Of a DNA stretch of 64,000 bases, positions 19,187-28,844 are shown piece after piece (the first letter of the stretch is position 1; the number at the start of each line of letters is the position of its first letter). Location: assembly GCF_007677875.1 (NCBI RefSeq), contig NZ_VEDO01000001.1:186001-250000 (forward strand). Reading direction: 5' to 3'. The notes below the pieces were generated by a model, which made no database searches, was not told the DNA's origin, and was given only the letters and a program-made list of their open reading frames with translations. This DNA comes from Variovorax boronicumulans (GTDB lineage: Bacteria; Pseudomonadota; Gammaproteobacteria; Burkholderiales; Burkholderiaceae_C). The position numbers were made by a program, and so were the translations under genes.

Positions 19187-20742
19187 GCGCCAGCATGGCC
19201 CCTTCTTCTTCCGCGCCGGGCCTGCCTGCGCATTGGCGCCGGCCGCTGGCGCTGCTGGTCCTGACGCTGCTGGCCCTGTTGCTGCTGTACCGCGAGACGG
19301 CCACCGCCATGGTCGCCATCTGGCTGCGCTCGGATACCTATGCCCATGGCATTCTCGTGCTGCCCATCGTGCTGTGGCTGGTGTGGCGGCAACGGCATCG
19401 CCTGGCCGGCCTCGTGCCGGAGCCCAGCCCCACGGCCGTGGTGCTCATGCTGGGCGCTGCACTGCTGTGGTTGCTGGGCGACCTGGTCGCGGTCAACGCG
19501 GCGACGCAGCTGGCGCTGACCTTGCTCCTCGTGCTGGCGGTGCCGGCGGTGCTGGGCTGGCAGGTGGCCTGGGCCCTGCTGTTTCCGCTGAGCTTCATGT
19601 TCTTCGCCGTGCCCATCGGCGACTTCATGATGCCGCGCCTGATGGAGTGGACGGCCGATTTCACCGTGCTGGCCCTGCGCATGAGCGGCATCCCGGTGTA
19701 CCGCGAAGGTCAGCAGTTCGTGATCCCGTCGGGGCACTGGTCAGTGGTCGAGGCCTGCAGCGGCATCCGCTACCTGATCGCATCGGTCACCGTCGGCGCG
19801 CTGTTCGCCTACCTGAACTACCGCTCGGCGCGCCGGCGCGCGCTGTTCGTCCTGGTGTCCATCCTGGTGCCCATCGTGGCGAACTGGCTGCGCGCCTACA
19901 TCATCGTGATGCTGGGCCACTACTCGGGCAACACCATCGCCACCGGCGTCGACCACCTGATCTACGGCTGGCTATTTTTCGGCATCGTCATCATGTTGAT
20001 GTTCGCGATCGGCGCGCGCTGGTCCGAGCCTTCCCCCGACATGAAACAGCCGCTGGTCGCCACCGGCGGCGCGGCCGGCCGTTTCCGCCCCGCCGTATTG
20101 CTGGCATTGTTGCTGGTGGTGCTGGCGCCCCACGGCGTCGTCTGGGCGCTCGAGCACGCGCAGAACCAGGCGCCGCCGCAGCTGGCGCTGGGCGGGCTGC
20201 ACGGCGGCTGGCAGGCGGCGGAGCGGCCATCGCCCGACTGGAAGCCGGCCTTCCAGAATCCCTCGGCCGAGCTGTTCCAGGGAGCCGTCAAGGACGGCCA
20301 GCCGGTCGGGCTGTACATCGGCTACTACCGCAGCCAGAACGCCGAGCGCAAGCTGGTGTCCTCATCGAACCAGCTCGTCATCTACTCCGACAAGGATTGG
20401 GCGGAGGTCGGCGCGGGCATGGCCAGCGCGCCCTGGCCCGGGGGCGCCGTGCCGGTGCGGCAGGCCGAGTTGCGCTCTTCGCTCGTCGGCAGCGCGGGCG
20501 CCGTGCGCCTGCTGGCCTGGCAGGTCTATTGGGTCAACGGCCGCCTGGTCGCAGGCGACGCGATGGCCAAGGTCCAGGGGGCGCTGTCGCGTCTGCTCGG
20601 CCGTGGCGACGATTCGGCTGTGCTCGTGGTGTACACGCCGGTCGGCGAGGATGGGACCCGGGCGCAGGAAGCCCTGGCGGCTTTCATCCAGGCCAACGGC
20701 CAGGCCATCGAGGCCAGCCTGCAGCAGACGCGGCAGCGCTGA
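19183..20742 (+). CDS. xrtA: Exosortase A fused to an EpsI domain
   Basis: XrtA is a polytopic transpeptidase-like membrane enzyme proposed to cleave PEP-CTERM sorting signals and hand the protein to an acceptor. The 519-residue protein has about eight hydrophobic segments in its first 290 residues and the complete catalytic triad: Cys192 in EACSGIRYL, Arg237 in NWLRAY and His258 in VDHLIYGWLFF. From about residue 310 a soluble periplasmic EpsI domain follows (WQAAERPSPDWKPAFQNP, IGYYRSQNAERKLVSSSNQL), as is common for this subtype. ATG overlaps the preceding stop. No PEP-CTERM substrate gene is present in this window. Confidence 0.95.
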   Translation: MSASMAPSSSAPGLPAHWRRPLALLVLTLLALLLLYRETATAMVAIWLRSDTYAHGILVLPIVLWLVWRQRHRLAGLVPEPSPTAVVLMLGAALLWLLGDLVAVNAATQLALTLLLVLAVPAVLGWQVAWALLFPLSFMFFAVPIGDFMMPRLMEWTADFTVLALRMSGIPVYREGQQFVIPSGHWSVVEACSGIRYLIASVTVGALFAYLNYRSARRRALFVLVSILVPIVANWLRAYIIVMLGHYSGNTIATGVDHLIYGWLFFGIVIMLMFAIGARWSEPSPDMKQPLVATGGAAGRFRPAVLLALLLVVLAPHGVVWALEHAQNQAPPQLALGGLHGGWQAAERPSPDWKPAFQNPSAELFQGAVKDGQPVGLYIGYYRSQNAERKLVSSSNQLVIYSDKDWAEVGAGMASAPWPGGAVPVRQAELRSSLVGSAGAVRLLAWQVYWVNGRLVAGDAMAKVQGALSRLLGRGDDSAVLVVYTPVGEDGTRAQEALAAFIQANGQAIEASLQQTRQR

Positions 20743-20758
20743 GGCAAGGAGCAGCGGC

Positions 20759-22696
20759 ATGTGCGGAATCTCCGGCCTGTTCGACCTGCGCGGCACGCGC
20801 GGGTTTTCATCTGCACTGATGTCGGCCATCAACGACATCCAGGCCCACCGCGGTCCGGACGAGGCCGATCTGCACCTGGAGCCGGGGCTGGCCATGGGCC
20901 ACCGCCGGCTGTCGGTGATCGATCTGGCCACCGGCATCCAGCCGCAGTTCAACGAGGACGGCTCGGTCGTCATCGTCTTCAACGGCGAGATCTACAACTA
21001 CCGCGAGCTGACCACCGAGCTCAAGGCGCTGGGCCATGTCTTCAAGACGCGCAGCGACACTGAGGTCATCGTGCACGCCTGGGAGGCCTGGGGCGAGGAC
21101 TGCGTGCACCGGCTGCGCGGCATGTTCGCGTTCGGCCTGTGGGACCGCAACCAGCAGGTGCTGTTCCTTGCGCGCGACCGCATGGGCGTCAAGCCCATGC
21201 ACTACGCGCTGCTGCCGGACGGCAGCTTCGTGTTCGGCTCCGAGCTCAAGGTCATCACGGCGCACCCTGCGTTCGTGCGCAAGATCGATCCGCTGGCGGT
21301 CGAGGAGTACTTCGCGCTCGGTTACGTGGCCGATCCGCGCTGCATCTACGAAGGGGCCTTCAAGCTGCCGCCCGGCCACAAGCTGCTGCTGCGCCGCGGC
21401 ATGGCGCGCATTCCCGCGCCGCAGCCCTACTGGGACGTGCGCTTCACGCTGGACAACGGGATCGGCTTGCAGGACGCCCAGGCCGAGCTGCTGCAGCGCA
21501 TCGACGAATCGGTGCGGCTGCGTTTGGTGGCGGACGTGCCCTTGGGCGCCTTCCTGTCTGGCGGCGTGGACTCCAGCGCCGTGGTGGCCTCCATGGCCCA
21601 GGTGGACGGCAGCCGCATCAAGACCTGCGCCATCGGCTTCGACGATCCGCGCTTCAACGAATCGCAGTTCGCCCAGATGGTGGCCGAGCGCTACGGCACC
21701 GACCACAGCCTGGACATCGTCGGCAGCGACGACTTCGACCTGATCGACACGCTGGCCTGGCTCTATGACGAGCCATTCGCCGACAGTTCTGCCGTGCCGA
21801 CCTACCGGGTGTGCCAGATGGCGCGCAAGCATGTCACGGTGGCACTGTCCGGCGACGGTGGTGACGAGAGCTTCGGCGGCTACCGGCGATACCGCCTGCA
21901 CCTGGCCGAAGAAAAAGCCCGGCGCGCTTTGCCGCTGGGCCTGCGCCGGCCGCTGTTCGGCGCGCTGGGGCAGATTTATCCCAAAGCCGACTGGGCCCCG
22001 CGCGTGTTCCGCGCCAAGACCACTTTCCAGGCGCTGGCCTTCGATTCGGCCCAGGCCTACCTGCACAGCGTGTCGGTGCTGCGTGCGGACGAGCGCGAGC
22101 GGCTGTACTCGGCCGGCTTCAAGCGCCAGCTCGGCGGCTACAGCGCGCTGGACATGTTCCGCACGCATGCCGAACGCGCCGGCACCGACGACCCGCTGGC
22201 CCTGGTGCAGTACCTGGATTACAAGACCTGGCTGGTCGGCGACATCAACACCAAGGTCGACCGTGCCGGCATGGCGCATTCGCTGGAAGTGCGCGAGCCA
22301 CTCATGGACCACCCGCTGATCGAGTGGCTGGCCACGCTGCCCAGCGCGCTCAAGATCCAGGGCCAGGAAGGCAAGTACCTGCTCAAGAAGGCCTTCGAGC
22401 CGCGCCTGCCGAACGACGTGCTGTACCGGCCCAAGATGGGCTTTTCGGTGCCGCTGGCGAACTGGCTGCGCGGCCCGCTGGCCGAGCGCACACGTGAGGC
22501 GTTGCTGGGCCCGCGCATGGCCGATGCCGGCTACTTCGATCCCGATCAGCTGCGCAACATGGTGCGCCAGCACCAGAGCGGCCAGCGCGATTTCTCGGCA
22601 CCGCTGTGGACGCTGTTGATGTTCGAGGCCTTCCTGCGGCAGCAGGAGCGCCGCCCCATGGGCGAACAGGCCGCTGCGATCGGGGTGGCCGCTTGA
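20759..22696 (+). CDS. XrtA/PEP-CTERM system amidotransferase, asparagine synthase-like
   Basis: A 645-residue class II glutamine amidotransferase with an AsnB-type synthetase domain (TIGR03108-like). The nucleophile Cys2 is in place (MCGISGLFDL), followed by HRGPDE and NGEIYNY of the glutaminase domain. The synthetase PP-loop SGGVDSS is at residues 267-273, and SGDGGDESFGGYRRY follows. Such paralogues are known in exosortase and other polysaccharide loci, probably amidating a carboxylate such as a uronic acid or a peptide-like substituent; the acceptor is unknown. AAGGAG lies about 8 bases before the ATG, a strong ribosome site. Confidence 0.92.
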   Translation: MCGISGLFDLRGTRGFSSALMSAINDIQAHRGPDEADLHLEPGLAMGHRRLSVIDLATGIQPQFNEDGSVVIVFNGEIYNYRELTTELKALGHVFKTRSDTEVIVHAWEAWGEDCVHRLRGMFAFGLWDRNQQVLFLARDRMGVKPMHYALLPDGSFVFGSELKVITAHPAFVRKIDPLAVEEYFALGYVADPRCIYEGAFKLPPGHKLLLRRGMARIPAPQPYWDVRFTLDNGIGLQDAQAELLQRIDESVRLRLVADVPLGAFLSGGVDSSAVVASMAQVDGSRIKTCAIGFDDPRFNESQFAQMVAERYGTDHSLDIVGSDDFDLIDTLAWLYDEPFADSSAVPTYRVCQMARKHVTVALSGDGGDESFGGYRRYRLHLAEEKARRALPLGLRRPLFGALGQIYPKADWAPRVFRAKTTFQALAFDSAQAYLHSVSVLRADERERLYSAGFKRQLGGYSALDMFRTHAERAGTDDPLALVQYLDYKTWLVGDINTKVDRAGMAHSLEVREPLMDHPLIEWLATLPSALKIQGQEGKYLLKKAFEPRLPNDVLYRPKMGFSVPLANWLRGPLAERTREALLGPRMADAGYFDPDQLRNMVRQHQSGQRDFSAPLWTLLMFEAFLRQQERRPMGEQAAAIGVAA

Positions 22697-23934
22697 GCGC
22701 TCTGCCTTCCGCCGGCGCTGGCCCGGCGCCGCTGCGCATCCTGCTGTTCTCCAGCCTGTTTCCCAGCGCAGCCCGCCCGATCCATGGGATCTTCGTCGAG
22801 ACGCGCCTGCGTGAACTGCTCAAGACCGGTGCCGTGCAGGCCCGTGTGGTGGCGCCTGTTCCCTGGTTTCCGTCGCAGGGCCAGCGCTTCGGCGACTACG
22901 CCAAGTTCGCAGCGACGCCCCGCGTGGAAGAGCGCAACGGCATCGAGGTGCACCATCCGCGCTACCTGCTGCTGCCCAAGGTCGGCATGAGCAGTGCGCC
23001 CTTCGCCATGGCGCTGGGTGCGTTGGCGACCATTCGCCGCCTGCAGCGCCAGGGCTTTGACTTCGACCTGATCGACGCGCACTACTACTACCCCGATGGC
23101 GTCGCCGCCAGCCTGCTGGCGCGCTGGCTGGGCAAGCCCTTCGTCGTCACGGCACGCGGCACCGACCTGAACCTGATCCCCGACTATGCCGTGCCGCGCC
23201 GCATGATCCAGGCCACGGAACGCGCCGCCAGCGCCTCCATCGGCGTCTGCCAAGCCTTGATGGACCGTTTGCAGGAACTCGGTGGGGACGCACGCAAGCT
23301 GCACACCCTGCGCAATGGCGTGGATCTGCAGCGTTTCGTGCCCGAACCGCGCGCTGCTGCCCGCGCGCGCCTGCAGCTGCCGGTCGAGGGACGCATGCTG
23401 CTGTGCGTCGGCCACCTGATCGAGCGCAAGGGCCAGTACCTGGCGATCGACGCGCTGCCGGCGCTGCCTGCCGATGTGCGCTTGGTGCTGGCCGGCGAAG
23501 GCCCCGACCGCGCAGCGTTGCAGCGGCAGGCCGAGCGCCTGGGCGTGCGCGAGCGCGTGCACTTCGCCGGCGTGGTGCCGCAGACCGAACTCAAGTGGTG
23601 GTACAGCGCCGCGGACGCCCTGGCCCTGTGTTCCAGCCGCGAAGGCTGGGCCAATGTGCTGCTGGAGGCCATGGCCTGCGGCACACCCGTGATCGCCACC
23701 GACATCTGGGGCACGCCCGAGGTCGTCAGCCAGCCGGCCGCTGGCGTGCTGATGCCCGAGCGCAGCGGCGCGGGGCTGGTCGCCGCCTGGAACCGCCTGT
23801 TCGCGCAGTTGCCCGACCGCGCCGACACACGCCGCCATGCCGAGACGTTTTCCTGGGACGCGACCACCCAGGGCCAGTTGCAGCTGTTCCGCCAGATCCT
23901 CACCGCGCGAAAGGCGGGTGCACATGCCGCCTGA
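22693..23934 (+). CDS. Glycosyltransferase family 4
   Basis: A 413-residue GT-B glycosyltransferase. N-terminal LLFSSLFPSAARPIHGIFVE and the acceptor-side VTARGTDLNLIPDY, then RNGVDLQRF and the donor half CVGHLIERKGQYLAIDAL, LAGEGPDRAALQ and the GT4 E-x7-E region SSREGWANVLLEAMACGTPV. The best start is a TTG at 22693 overlapping the previous stop (TTGA); there is no ATG in frame after that stop before the conserved core. Probably acts on the lipid-linked repeat at the inner membrane. Confidence 0.88.
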   Translation: MSALPSAGAGPAPLRILLFSSLFPSAARPIHGIFVETRLRELLKTGAVQARVVAPVPWFPSQGQRFGDYAKFAATPRVEERNGIEVHHPRYLLLPKVGMSSAPFAMALGALATIRRLQRQGFDFDLIDAHYYYPDGVAASLLARWLGKPFVVTARGTDLNLIPDYAVPRRMIQATERAASASIGVCQALMDRLQELGGDARKLHTLRNGVDLQRFVPEPRAAARARLQLPVEGRMLLCVGHLIERKGQYLAIDALPALPADVRLVLAGEGPDRAALQRQAERLGVRERVHFAGVVPQTELKWWYSAADALALCSSREGWANVLLEAMACGTPVIATDIWGTPEVVSQPAAGVLMPERSGAGLVAAWNRLFAQLPDRADTRRHAETFSWDATTQGQLQLFRQILTARKAGAHAA

Positions 23935-25069
23935 GCGCGCTCCGCTGCACATCGTGCATTTCGTCTACCGCTTCGGCATCGGCGGGCTGGAGAACGTGAT
24001 CGTGCAGCTGATCAACCGCCTGCCCGCAGCGCGCTACCGCCATACCGTGGTGTCGTTGACCACCATCGACGACTTCCGCCTGCGCGTGCAGCGACCGGAC
24101 GTGGACTTCATCGCGCTGGACAAACCGGTCGGCCACGCGATCCCGCTGTACCGGCGCATCCACGCGCTGCTGCGTCGGCTGCGGCCCCAGGTCTTGCACA
24201 CCTGCAACCTGGCGGCGCTGGAGATCGTGCCGCTGGCCTGGCTGGCGCGCGTGCCGCTGCGCGTGCATGCCGAGCACGGCTGGGACGCGCACGACCCGCA
24301 CGGGCAAAGCGTGCGCTACCGGCGCCTGCGCCGCGCTTACCGCCCGTTCGTATCGCACTACGTCAGCGTGTCGCAGGACCTGGACGACTACCTGGCGCGT
24401 GCCATCGGGGTGCCCGCGCGGCGCCGCTCGCTGATCGCCAATGGCGTGGACACGGACTGTTTCGCCCCGGCGGCGGCGCCGGTGGCCCCGGTGGCCGGCT
24501 GCCCCTTCGAACCGGGCCGGCATTGGCTGATCGGCACCGTCGGCCGGATGCAGACCGTGAAGAACCAGCAGGCCCTGGCCCGGGCCTTCGTGGAACTGCT
24601 GCACGCCCGGCCCGACCTGGCCGAGCGGGCTCGCCTGGTGTTCGTCGGCGACGGTCCGCTGGCAGCTGAGATCGACGCCATCCTCACCCGGGCCGGTGTG
24701 CGCGAGCTGGCCTGGCTCGCGGGTGCGCGCAGCGACGTGCCGCAGGTGCTGCGCATGCTGGACTGCTTCGTGCTGCCCTCGTTGACCGAAGGCACCTCCT
24801 GCACGCTGCAGGAGGCCATGGCCAGCGGCCTGCCCATCGTCGCCACCGCGGTCGGCGGGAACCCAGAGGTCTTGGCCGACGGCGTGACGGGGCGGCTGGT
24901 GCCCTCCGAGGACGACCTGGCCATGGCCCAGGCCCTGGCCACCTACGCCGACGACGCCGTGCTGGCGCAGCGCCATGGGCAGGCCGCACGCAGCCAGGCG
25001 CAGGCACGCTACGGTCTGGCGGCCATGGTGCAGCGTTACGACACCTTGTTCTCGGGCGCCCGCGCCTGA
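23924..25069 (+). CDS. XrtA-system glycosyltransferase (TIGR03088-like)
   Basis: A 381-residue GT4 glycosyltransferase of the exosortase-associated stp2 subgroup. The signature start HIVHFVYRFGIGGLENVIVQ, then HTCNLAALE, RVHAEHGWDAHDPHG, IANGVDTDCF, GTVGRMQTVKNQ and the E-x7-E segment SLTEGTSCTLQEAMASGLPI are visible. A Pro/Ala-rich insertion lies at about residues 183-195. The ATG at 23924 overlaps the previous gene by 11 bp. Acceptor and donor sugars unknown. Confidence 0.9.
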   Translation: MPPERAPLHIVHFVYRFGIGGLENVIVQLINRLPAARYRHTVVSLTTIDDFRLRVQRPDVDFIALDKPVGHAIPLYRRIHALLRRLRPQVLHTCNLAALEIVPLAWLARVPLRVHAEHGWDAHDPHGQSVRYRRLRRAYRPFVSHYVSVSQDLDDYLARAIGVPARRRSLIANGVDTDCFAPAAAPVAPVAGCPFEPGRHWLIGTVGRMQTVKNQQALARAFVELLHARPDLAERARLVFVGDGPLAAEIDAILTRAGVRELAWLAGARSDVPQVLRMLDCFVLPSLTEGTSCTLQEAMASGLPIVATAVGGNPEVLADGVTGRLVPSEDDLAMAQALATYADDAVLAQRHGQAARSQAQARYGLAAMVQRYDTLFSGARA

Positions 25070-25078
25070 GTTTTTTCC

Positions 25079-26296
25079 ATGCGCATCCTGCACATCTTCG
25101 ACCATTCCCTGCCGCTGCACAGCGGCTACACCTTTCGCTCGGCAGCGCTGCTGCGCGAGCAGCGCGCGCTGGGCTGGGAAACCTTCCACCTGACCTCGCC
25201 CAAGCAGGAAGGCGACGTGCATGCCGTGGAGGAGTCTGAAGGCTTCTCCTTTTTCCGTACACCGCCGCAGCCCTCCGTGCTGGACCGCTTCCCGGTGGCG
25301 CGCGAGTGGGCGCTGATGCGCCAGCTCGAGACGCGCATCGACCAAGTGGTCCAGGAGGTCCAGCCCGACCTGATCCACGCCCATTCGCCGGTGCTCAACG
25401 TGCTGCCCGCGCTCAAGGTGGGGCGGCGGCGCGGCATCCCCGTCACCTATGAGATCCGCGCCTTCTGGGAGGACGCGTCCGTCGACCATGGCACCACGCG
25501 CGAGGGCAGTCTGCGTTACCGCCTCACGCGTGCGCTGGAAACCCATGCCGTGCGCCAGGCCGACCATGTCTTCACGATCTGCGAGGGCCTGCGTGCTGAC
25601 ATCGTGGCGCGTGGCATCCCCAGCGCCAAGGTCGGCGTGGTGCCGAACGCCGTGGACGTGGAGTCGTTCCAGCTGTCCAGCCCGCCGGACGCGGCCCTGC
25701 AGCAGCGCCTGGGTCTGGTGCCGGGCGCGCCGGTGGTCGGCTTCATCGGCTCGTTCTACGCCTACGAGGGCCTGGACCTGCTGGTTGCGGCCATGCCCCG
25801 GTTGCTCGAAAAGGAGCCTGCACTGCGCATGCTGCTCGTGGGGGGCGGACCGCAGGACGATAATCTGCGCGCCCAGGCCGCCCAGTTGGGCCTGGGAGAC
25901 CGGATCCTGTTCACGGGCCGCGTCCCGCACAAGGACGTGAGCCGCTACTACGACGTGATCGACGTGCTGGCCTACCCGCGGCATTCGATGCGCCTGACCG
26001 AACTCGTGACCCCGCTCAAGCCGCTGGAGGCCATGGCGCAGGGGCGCCTGTTCGTGGCATCCGACGTTGGTGGCCACAAGGAACTGGTGGAGCACGACCG
26101 CACCGGCGTGCTGTTCAAGGCCGACGATGCCGACGCGCTGGCCGGGGCCGTGCTGGGCCTCTTGCAACAGCGCGAGCGCTGGCCCGCGTTCAAGGCCGCC
26201 GGGCGCCGCCATGTCGAACAGGTGCGCAATTGGCGCAACAGCGTTGCGAACTACAGAGAGCCGTTCGAGCGGCTCACGCGAAAGGGGAGCCGGTGA
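25079..26296 (+). CDS. Exosortase A-associated glycosyltransferase (TIGR04063-like)
   Basis: A 405-residue GT4 glycosyltransferase of the Daro_2409-type subgroup confined to exosortase A loci. Characteristic N-terminal [70 protein letters not shown] and the C-terminal [20 protein letters not shown]. It starts 9 bp after the preceding stop; its stop overlaps the GTG of wecB. Confidence 0.92.
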   Translation: MRILHIFDHSLPLHSGYTFRSAALLREQRALGWETFHLTSPKQEGDVHAVEESEGFSFFRTPPQPSVLDRFPVAREWALMRQLETRIDQVVQEVQPDLIHAHSPVLNVLPALKVGRRRGIPVTYEIRAFWEDASVDHGTTREGSLRYRLTRALETHAVRQADHVFTICEGLRADIVARGIPSAKVGVVPNAVDVESFQLSSPPDAALQQRLGLVPGAPVVGFIGSFYAYEGLDLLVAAMPRLLEKEPALRMLLVGGGPQDDNLRAQAAQLGLGDRILFTGRVPHKDVSRYYDVIDVLAYPRHSMRLTELVTPLKPLEAMAQGRLFVASDVGGHKELVEHDRTGVLFKADDADALAGAVLGLLQQRERWPAFKAAGRRHVEQVRNWRNSVANYREPFERLTRKGSR

Positions 26297-27432
26297 AAGT
26301 CTTGATCGTGTTCGGAACCCGCCCGGAGGCCATCAAGATGGCGCCCGTGGTCAAGGGGTTCCAGGCGGCCGCCGACCGGCTGGAAACCGTGGTCTGCGTG
26401 ACCGCCCAGCACCGAGAAATGCTTGACCAGGTGCTGCGCCTGTTCGAGATCGTGCCGCAGCACGACCTGAACGTCATGAAGCCCAACCAGGATCTTTACG
26501 ACGTGACGGGCAACATCCTGGCGGGCCTGAAGGGTGTGCTGGCGGCCGAGAAGCCCGACCTCGTGCTCGTGCACGGCGACACCACCACCACGCTGGCCAC
26601 CAGCCTGGCCGCGTACTACGCGCGCGCCGCGGTCGGCCATGTGGAAGCGGGCTTGCGCACGGGCAACAAGTACGCACCCTTTCCGGAAGAGATCAACCGC
26701 AAGGTGACGGGTGCCGTGGCCGACCTGCACTTCGCCCCGACCGCGATGTCGCGCGACAACCTGATGCGTGAGGGCGTCGATCCCCGAAGCATCTTCGTGA
26801 CAGGCAACACGGTCGTGGACGCACTGCTGACCGTGGTGGACAAGCTGCGCACCGACGCGGCCCTCAAGCAGCAGATGCAGGAGCGCTTCAGCTTCCTCGA
26901 CCCAGCGCGTCGGCTCATCCTCGTGACCGGCCATCGCCGCGAGAACTTCGGCGAGGGCTTCGAGAACATCTGCCATGCGCTCGCCGACATCGCCGCGGGC
27001 CAGCCGGACGTCCAGGTTCTCTATCCGGTGCACCTCAATCCCAATGTGCGCAAGCCGGTGCAGGAGATCCTGGCCGCGCGCGGCCTGTCCAACGTGCACC
27101 TGATCGAACCAGTCGACTACCTGCCGTTTGTGCACCTCATGGACCGGGCCTATCTCATCATCACGGACTCCGGCGGTGTGCAGGAAGAAGCTCCTTCGCT
27201 GGGCAAGCCGGTGCTGGTGATGCGCGACATCACCGAACGGCCGGAGGCGGTCCAAGCCGGCACGGTGCGGCTCGTGGGCACTTCGCGCGAGGCCATCGTG
27301 CGCGAAACGCTGCGTCTGCTGACCGATGCCGATGCCTATGCGGGCATGGCCCGGGCCCACAATCCTTACGGCGACGGCCAAGCCGTCGGCCGCATCCTCC
27401 AAGCTGTCCTGTCCTGGAAAGAGAGCCGCTGA
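26293..27432 (+). CDS. wecB: UDP-N-acetylglucosamine 2-epimerase (non-hydrolysing)
   Basis: Interconverts UDP-GlcNAc and UDP-ManNAc. The 379-residue protein shows the family hallmarks [57 protein letters not shown] and [20 protein letters not shown]. The start is GTG at 26293, preceded by AAAGGGGAG; an upstream in-frame start would lie inside the glycosyltransferase gene. Directly followed by wecC with a one-base overlap, so the pair makes UDP-ManNAcA for the polymer. Confidence 0.96.
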   Translation: MKVLIVFGTRPEAIKMAPVVKGFQAAADRLETVVCVTAQHREMLDQVLRLFEIVPQHDLNVMKPNQDLYDVTGNILAGLKGVLAAEKPDLVLVHGDTTTTLATSLAAYYARAAVGHVEAGLRTGNKYAPFPEEINRKVTGAVADLHFAPTAMSRDNLMREGVDPRSIFVTGNTVVDALLTVVDKLRTDAALKQQMQERFSFLDPARRLILVTGHRRENFGEGFENICHALADIAAGQPDVQVLYPVHLNPNVRKPVQEILAARGLSNVHLIEPVDYLPFVHLMDRAYLIITDSGGVQEEAPSLGKPVLVMRDITERPEAVQAGTVRLVGTSREAIVRETLRLLTDADAYAGMARAHNPYGDGQAVGRILQAVLSWKESR

Positions 27433-28652
27433 TGGCCCACGTACTGCAGAAAATCATCGTCATGGGCCTGGGCTACATCGGCCTGCCCACCGCCTCCATG
27501 CTGGCCACCAAGGGCCACAGCGTGTTGGGCGTGGACGTCAACAAGTCCGCCGTGGACACGATCAACTCCGGCCGCATCCACATCATCGAGCCCGACCTGG
27601 ACGTGCTGGTGCGCTCGGCCGTCAACAGCGGCAACCTCAAGGCCTCGCTGACGCCGGAGGAGGGCGACACCTTCATCATCGCCGTGCCCACGCCGTTCAA
27701 GGAAGAAAACGGCAACCCCAAGGCGCCGGACCTGTCTTATGTGGAGGCGGCCACCAAGGCCATCACGCCCTTCCTGCGCGAAGGCAACCTCGTGATCCTG
27801 GAGTCCACCTCCCCGGTGGGAACGACCGAGTTCATCGAGAAGACCATCGTCCAGGCGCGTCCCGAACTGCAGGGCAAGGTGCATGCGGCGCACTGCCCCG
27901 AGCGCGTGCTGCCCGGCCACATCCTGCGCGAACTGGTCGACAACGACCGCATCATCGGTGGCACCAGCAAGGCCGCCGTCGCCAAGGCGCGCGAACTCTA
28001 CAAGACCTTCTGCAATGGGGCCATCCTGGAGACCGACAGCCGCACGGCCGAACTGTCCAAGCTCGTGGAGAATTCCTTCCGCGACGTGAACATCGCCTTC
28101 GCCAACGAGCTCTCACTGGTCTGCGACCACCTGGGCGTGAACGTCTGGGAAACCATCGCGCTGGCGAACCGCCATCCCCGTGTGAACATCCTGCAGCCCG
28201 GTCCTGGTGTCGGCGGCCATTGCATCGCGGTCGACCCCTGGTTCATCGTGTCCAGCGCTCCGATGCAGTCGCGCCTGATCAAGACGGCACGCGAAGTCAA
28301 CGACGCCAAGCCCCACTGGGTCATCGAGCGCGTCAAGGCCAAGGCCGAGCGCTTCAAGTCGCCCGTGATCGGTTGCCTGGGGCTGACCTTCAAGGCCAAC
28401 ATCGATGACCTGCGCGAATCCCCGTCGCTGGACATCGTGCGTGAGCTGATCGCACAGGACGTTGGCCAGGTGCTGGCCTGCGACCCCAACGTGACGGCGG
28501 ACAAGATCGACATTGCCCTGCACGACCTCAAGCATGTGATGAAGAACGCCGACATCCTGCTCTTGCTGGTGGATCACGAGGAATTCAAGGCCATCGATCC
28601 CGAAACCATCAAGGACAAGATCGTGATCGACACGCGCGGCGTGTTCCGCTGA
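27432..28652 (+). CDS. wecC: UDP-N-acetyl-D-mannosamine dehydrogenase
   Basis: Oxidises UDP-ManNAc to UDP-ManNAcA in two NAD-dependent steps. The 406-residue protein has the Rossmann motif GLGYIGLPTA, VPTPFKEENGNPKAPDLSYV, the catalytic Cys264 in GVGGHCIAVDPWF, and the C-terminal UDP-binding region LGLTFKANIDDLRESPS. Length and motifs match WecC rather than Ugd. ATG shares its first base with the wecB stop (TGATG). Confidence 0.96.
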   Translation: MAHVLQKIIVMGLGYIGLPTASMLATKGHSVLGVDVNKSAVDTINSGRIHIIEPDLDVLVRSAVNSGNLKASLTPEEGDTFIIAVPTPFKEENGNPKAPDLSYVEAATKAITPFLREGNLVILESTSPVGTTEFIEKTIVQARPELQGKVHAAHCPERVLPGHILRELVDNDRIIGGTSKAAVAKARELYKTFCNGAILETDSRTAELSKLVENSFRDVNIAFANELSLVCDHLGVNVWETIALANRHPRVNILQPGPGVGGHCIAVDPWFIVSSAPMQSRLIKTAREVNDAKPHWVIERVKAKAERFKSPVIGCLGLTFKANIDDLRESPSLDIVRELIAQDVGQVLACDPNVTADKIDIALHDLKHVMKNADILLLLVDHEEFKAIDPETIKDKIVIDTRGVFR

Positions 28653-28670
28653 ACTGCCGACCCCGCCGCC

Positions 28671-28844
28671 ATGGAAGCCTTCCTCTTCACACTGGACATC
28701 TTTTTCCTGCTGCTGTTGGTGCGTGCCGTGATGTTGTACGACCGTTCCAAAACAGGAGGTCTGGGCTTCCTTTCCTATCTGGAATCCAAGACCGATCAGG
28801 TGCAAAAGGGCATTGGCCGCCGCGGGAGCCGCCCGGATGCGTGA
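28671..28844 (+). CDS. Small membrane protein in the exosortase operon
   Basis: A 57-codon open frame filling the gap between wecC and the O-ligase gene, read directly from the sequence. The start MEAFLFTLDIFFLLLLVRAV is one strongly hydrophobic helix (residues about 4-21), followed by a charged tail (YDRSKTGGLGFLSYLESK, then basic RRGSRPDA). It starts 18 bp after wecC and overlaps the next gene by 8 bp, the same spacing style as all its neighbours, which supports it being real. I do not recognise the family. A single-pass inner-membrane accessory to the polymerase/ligase is possible. The ribosome site is weak. Confidence 0.6.
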   Translation: MEAFLFTLDIFFLLLLVRAVMLYDRSKTGGLGFLSYLESKTDQVQKGIGRRGSRPDA

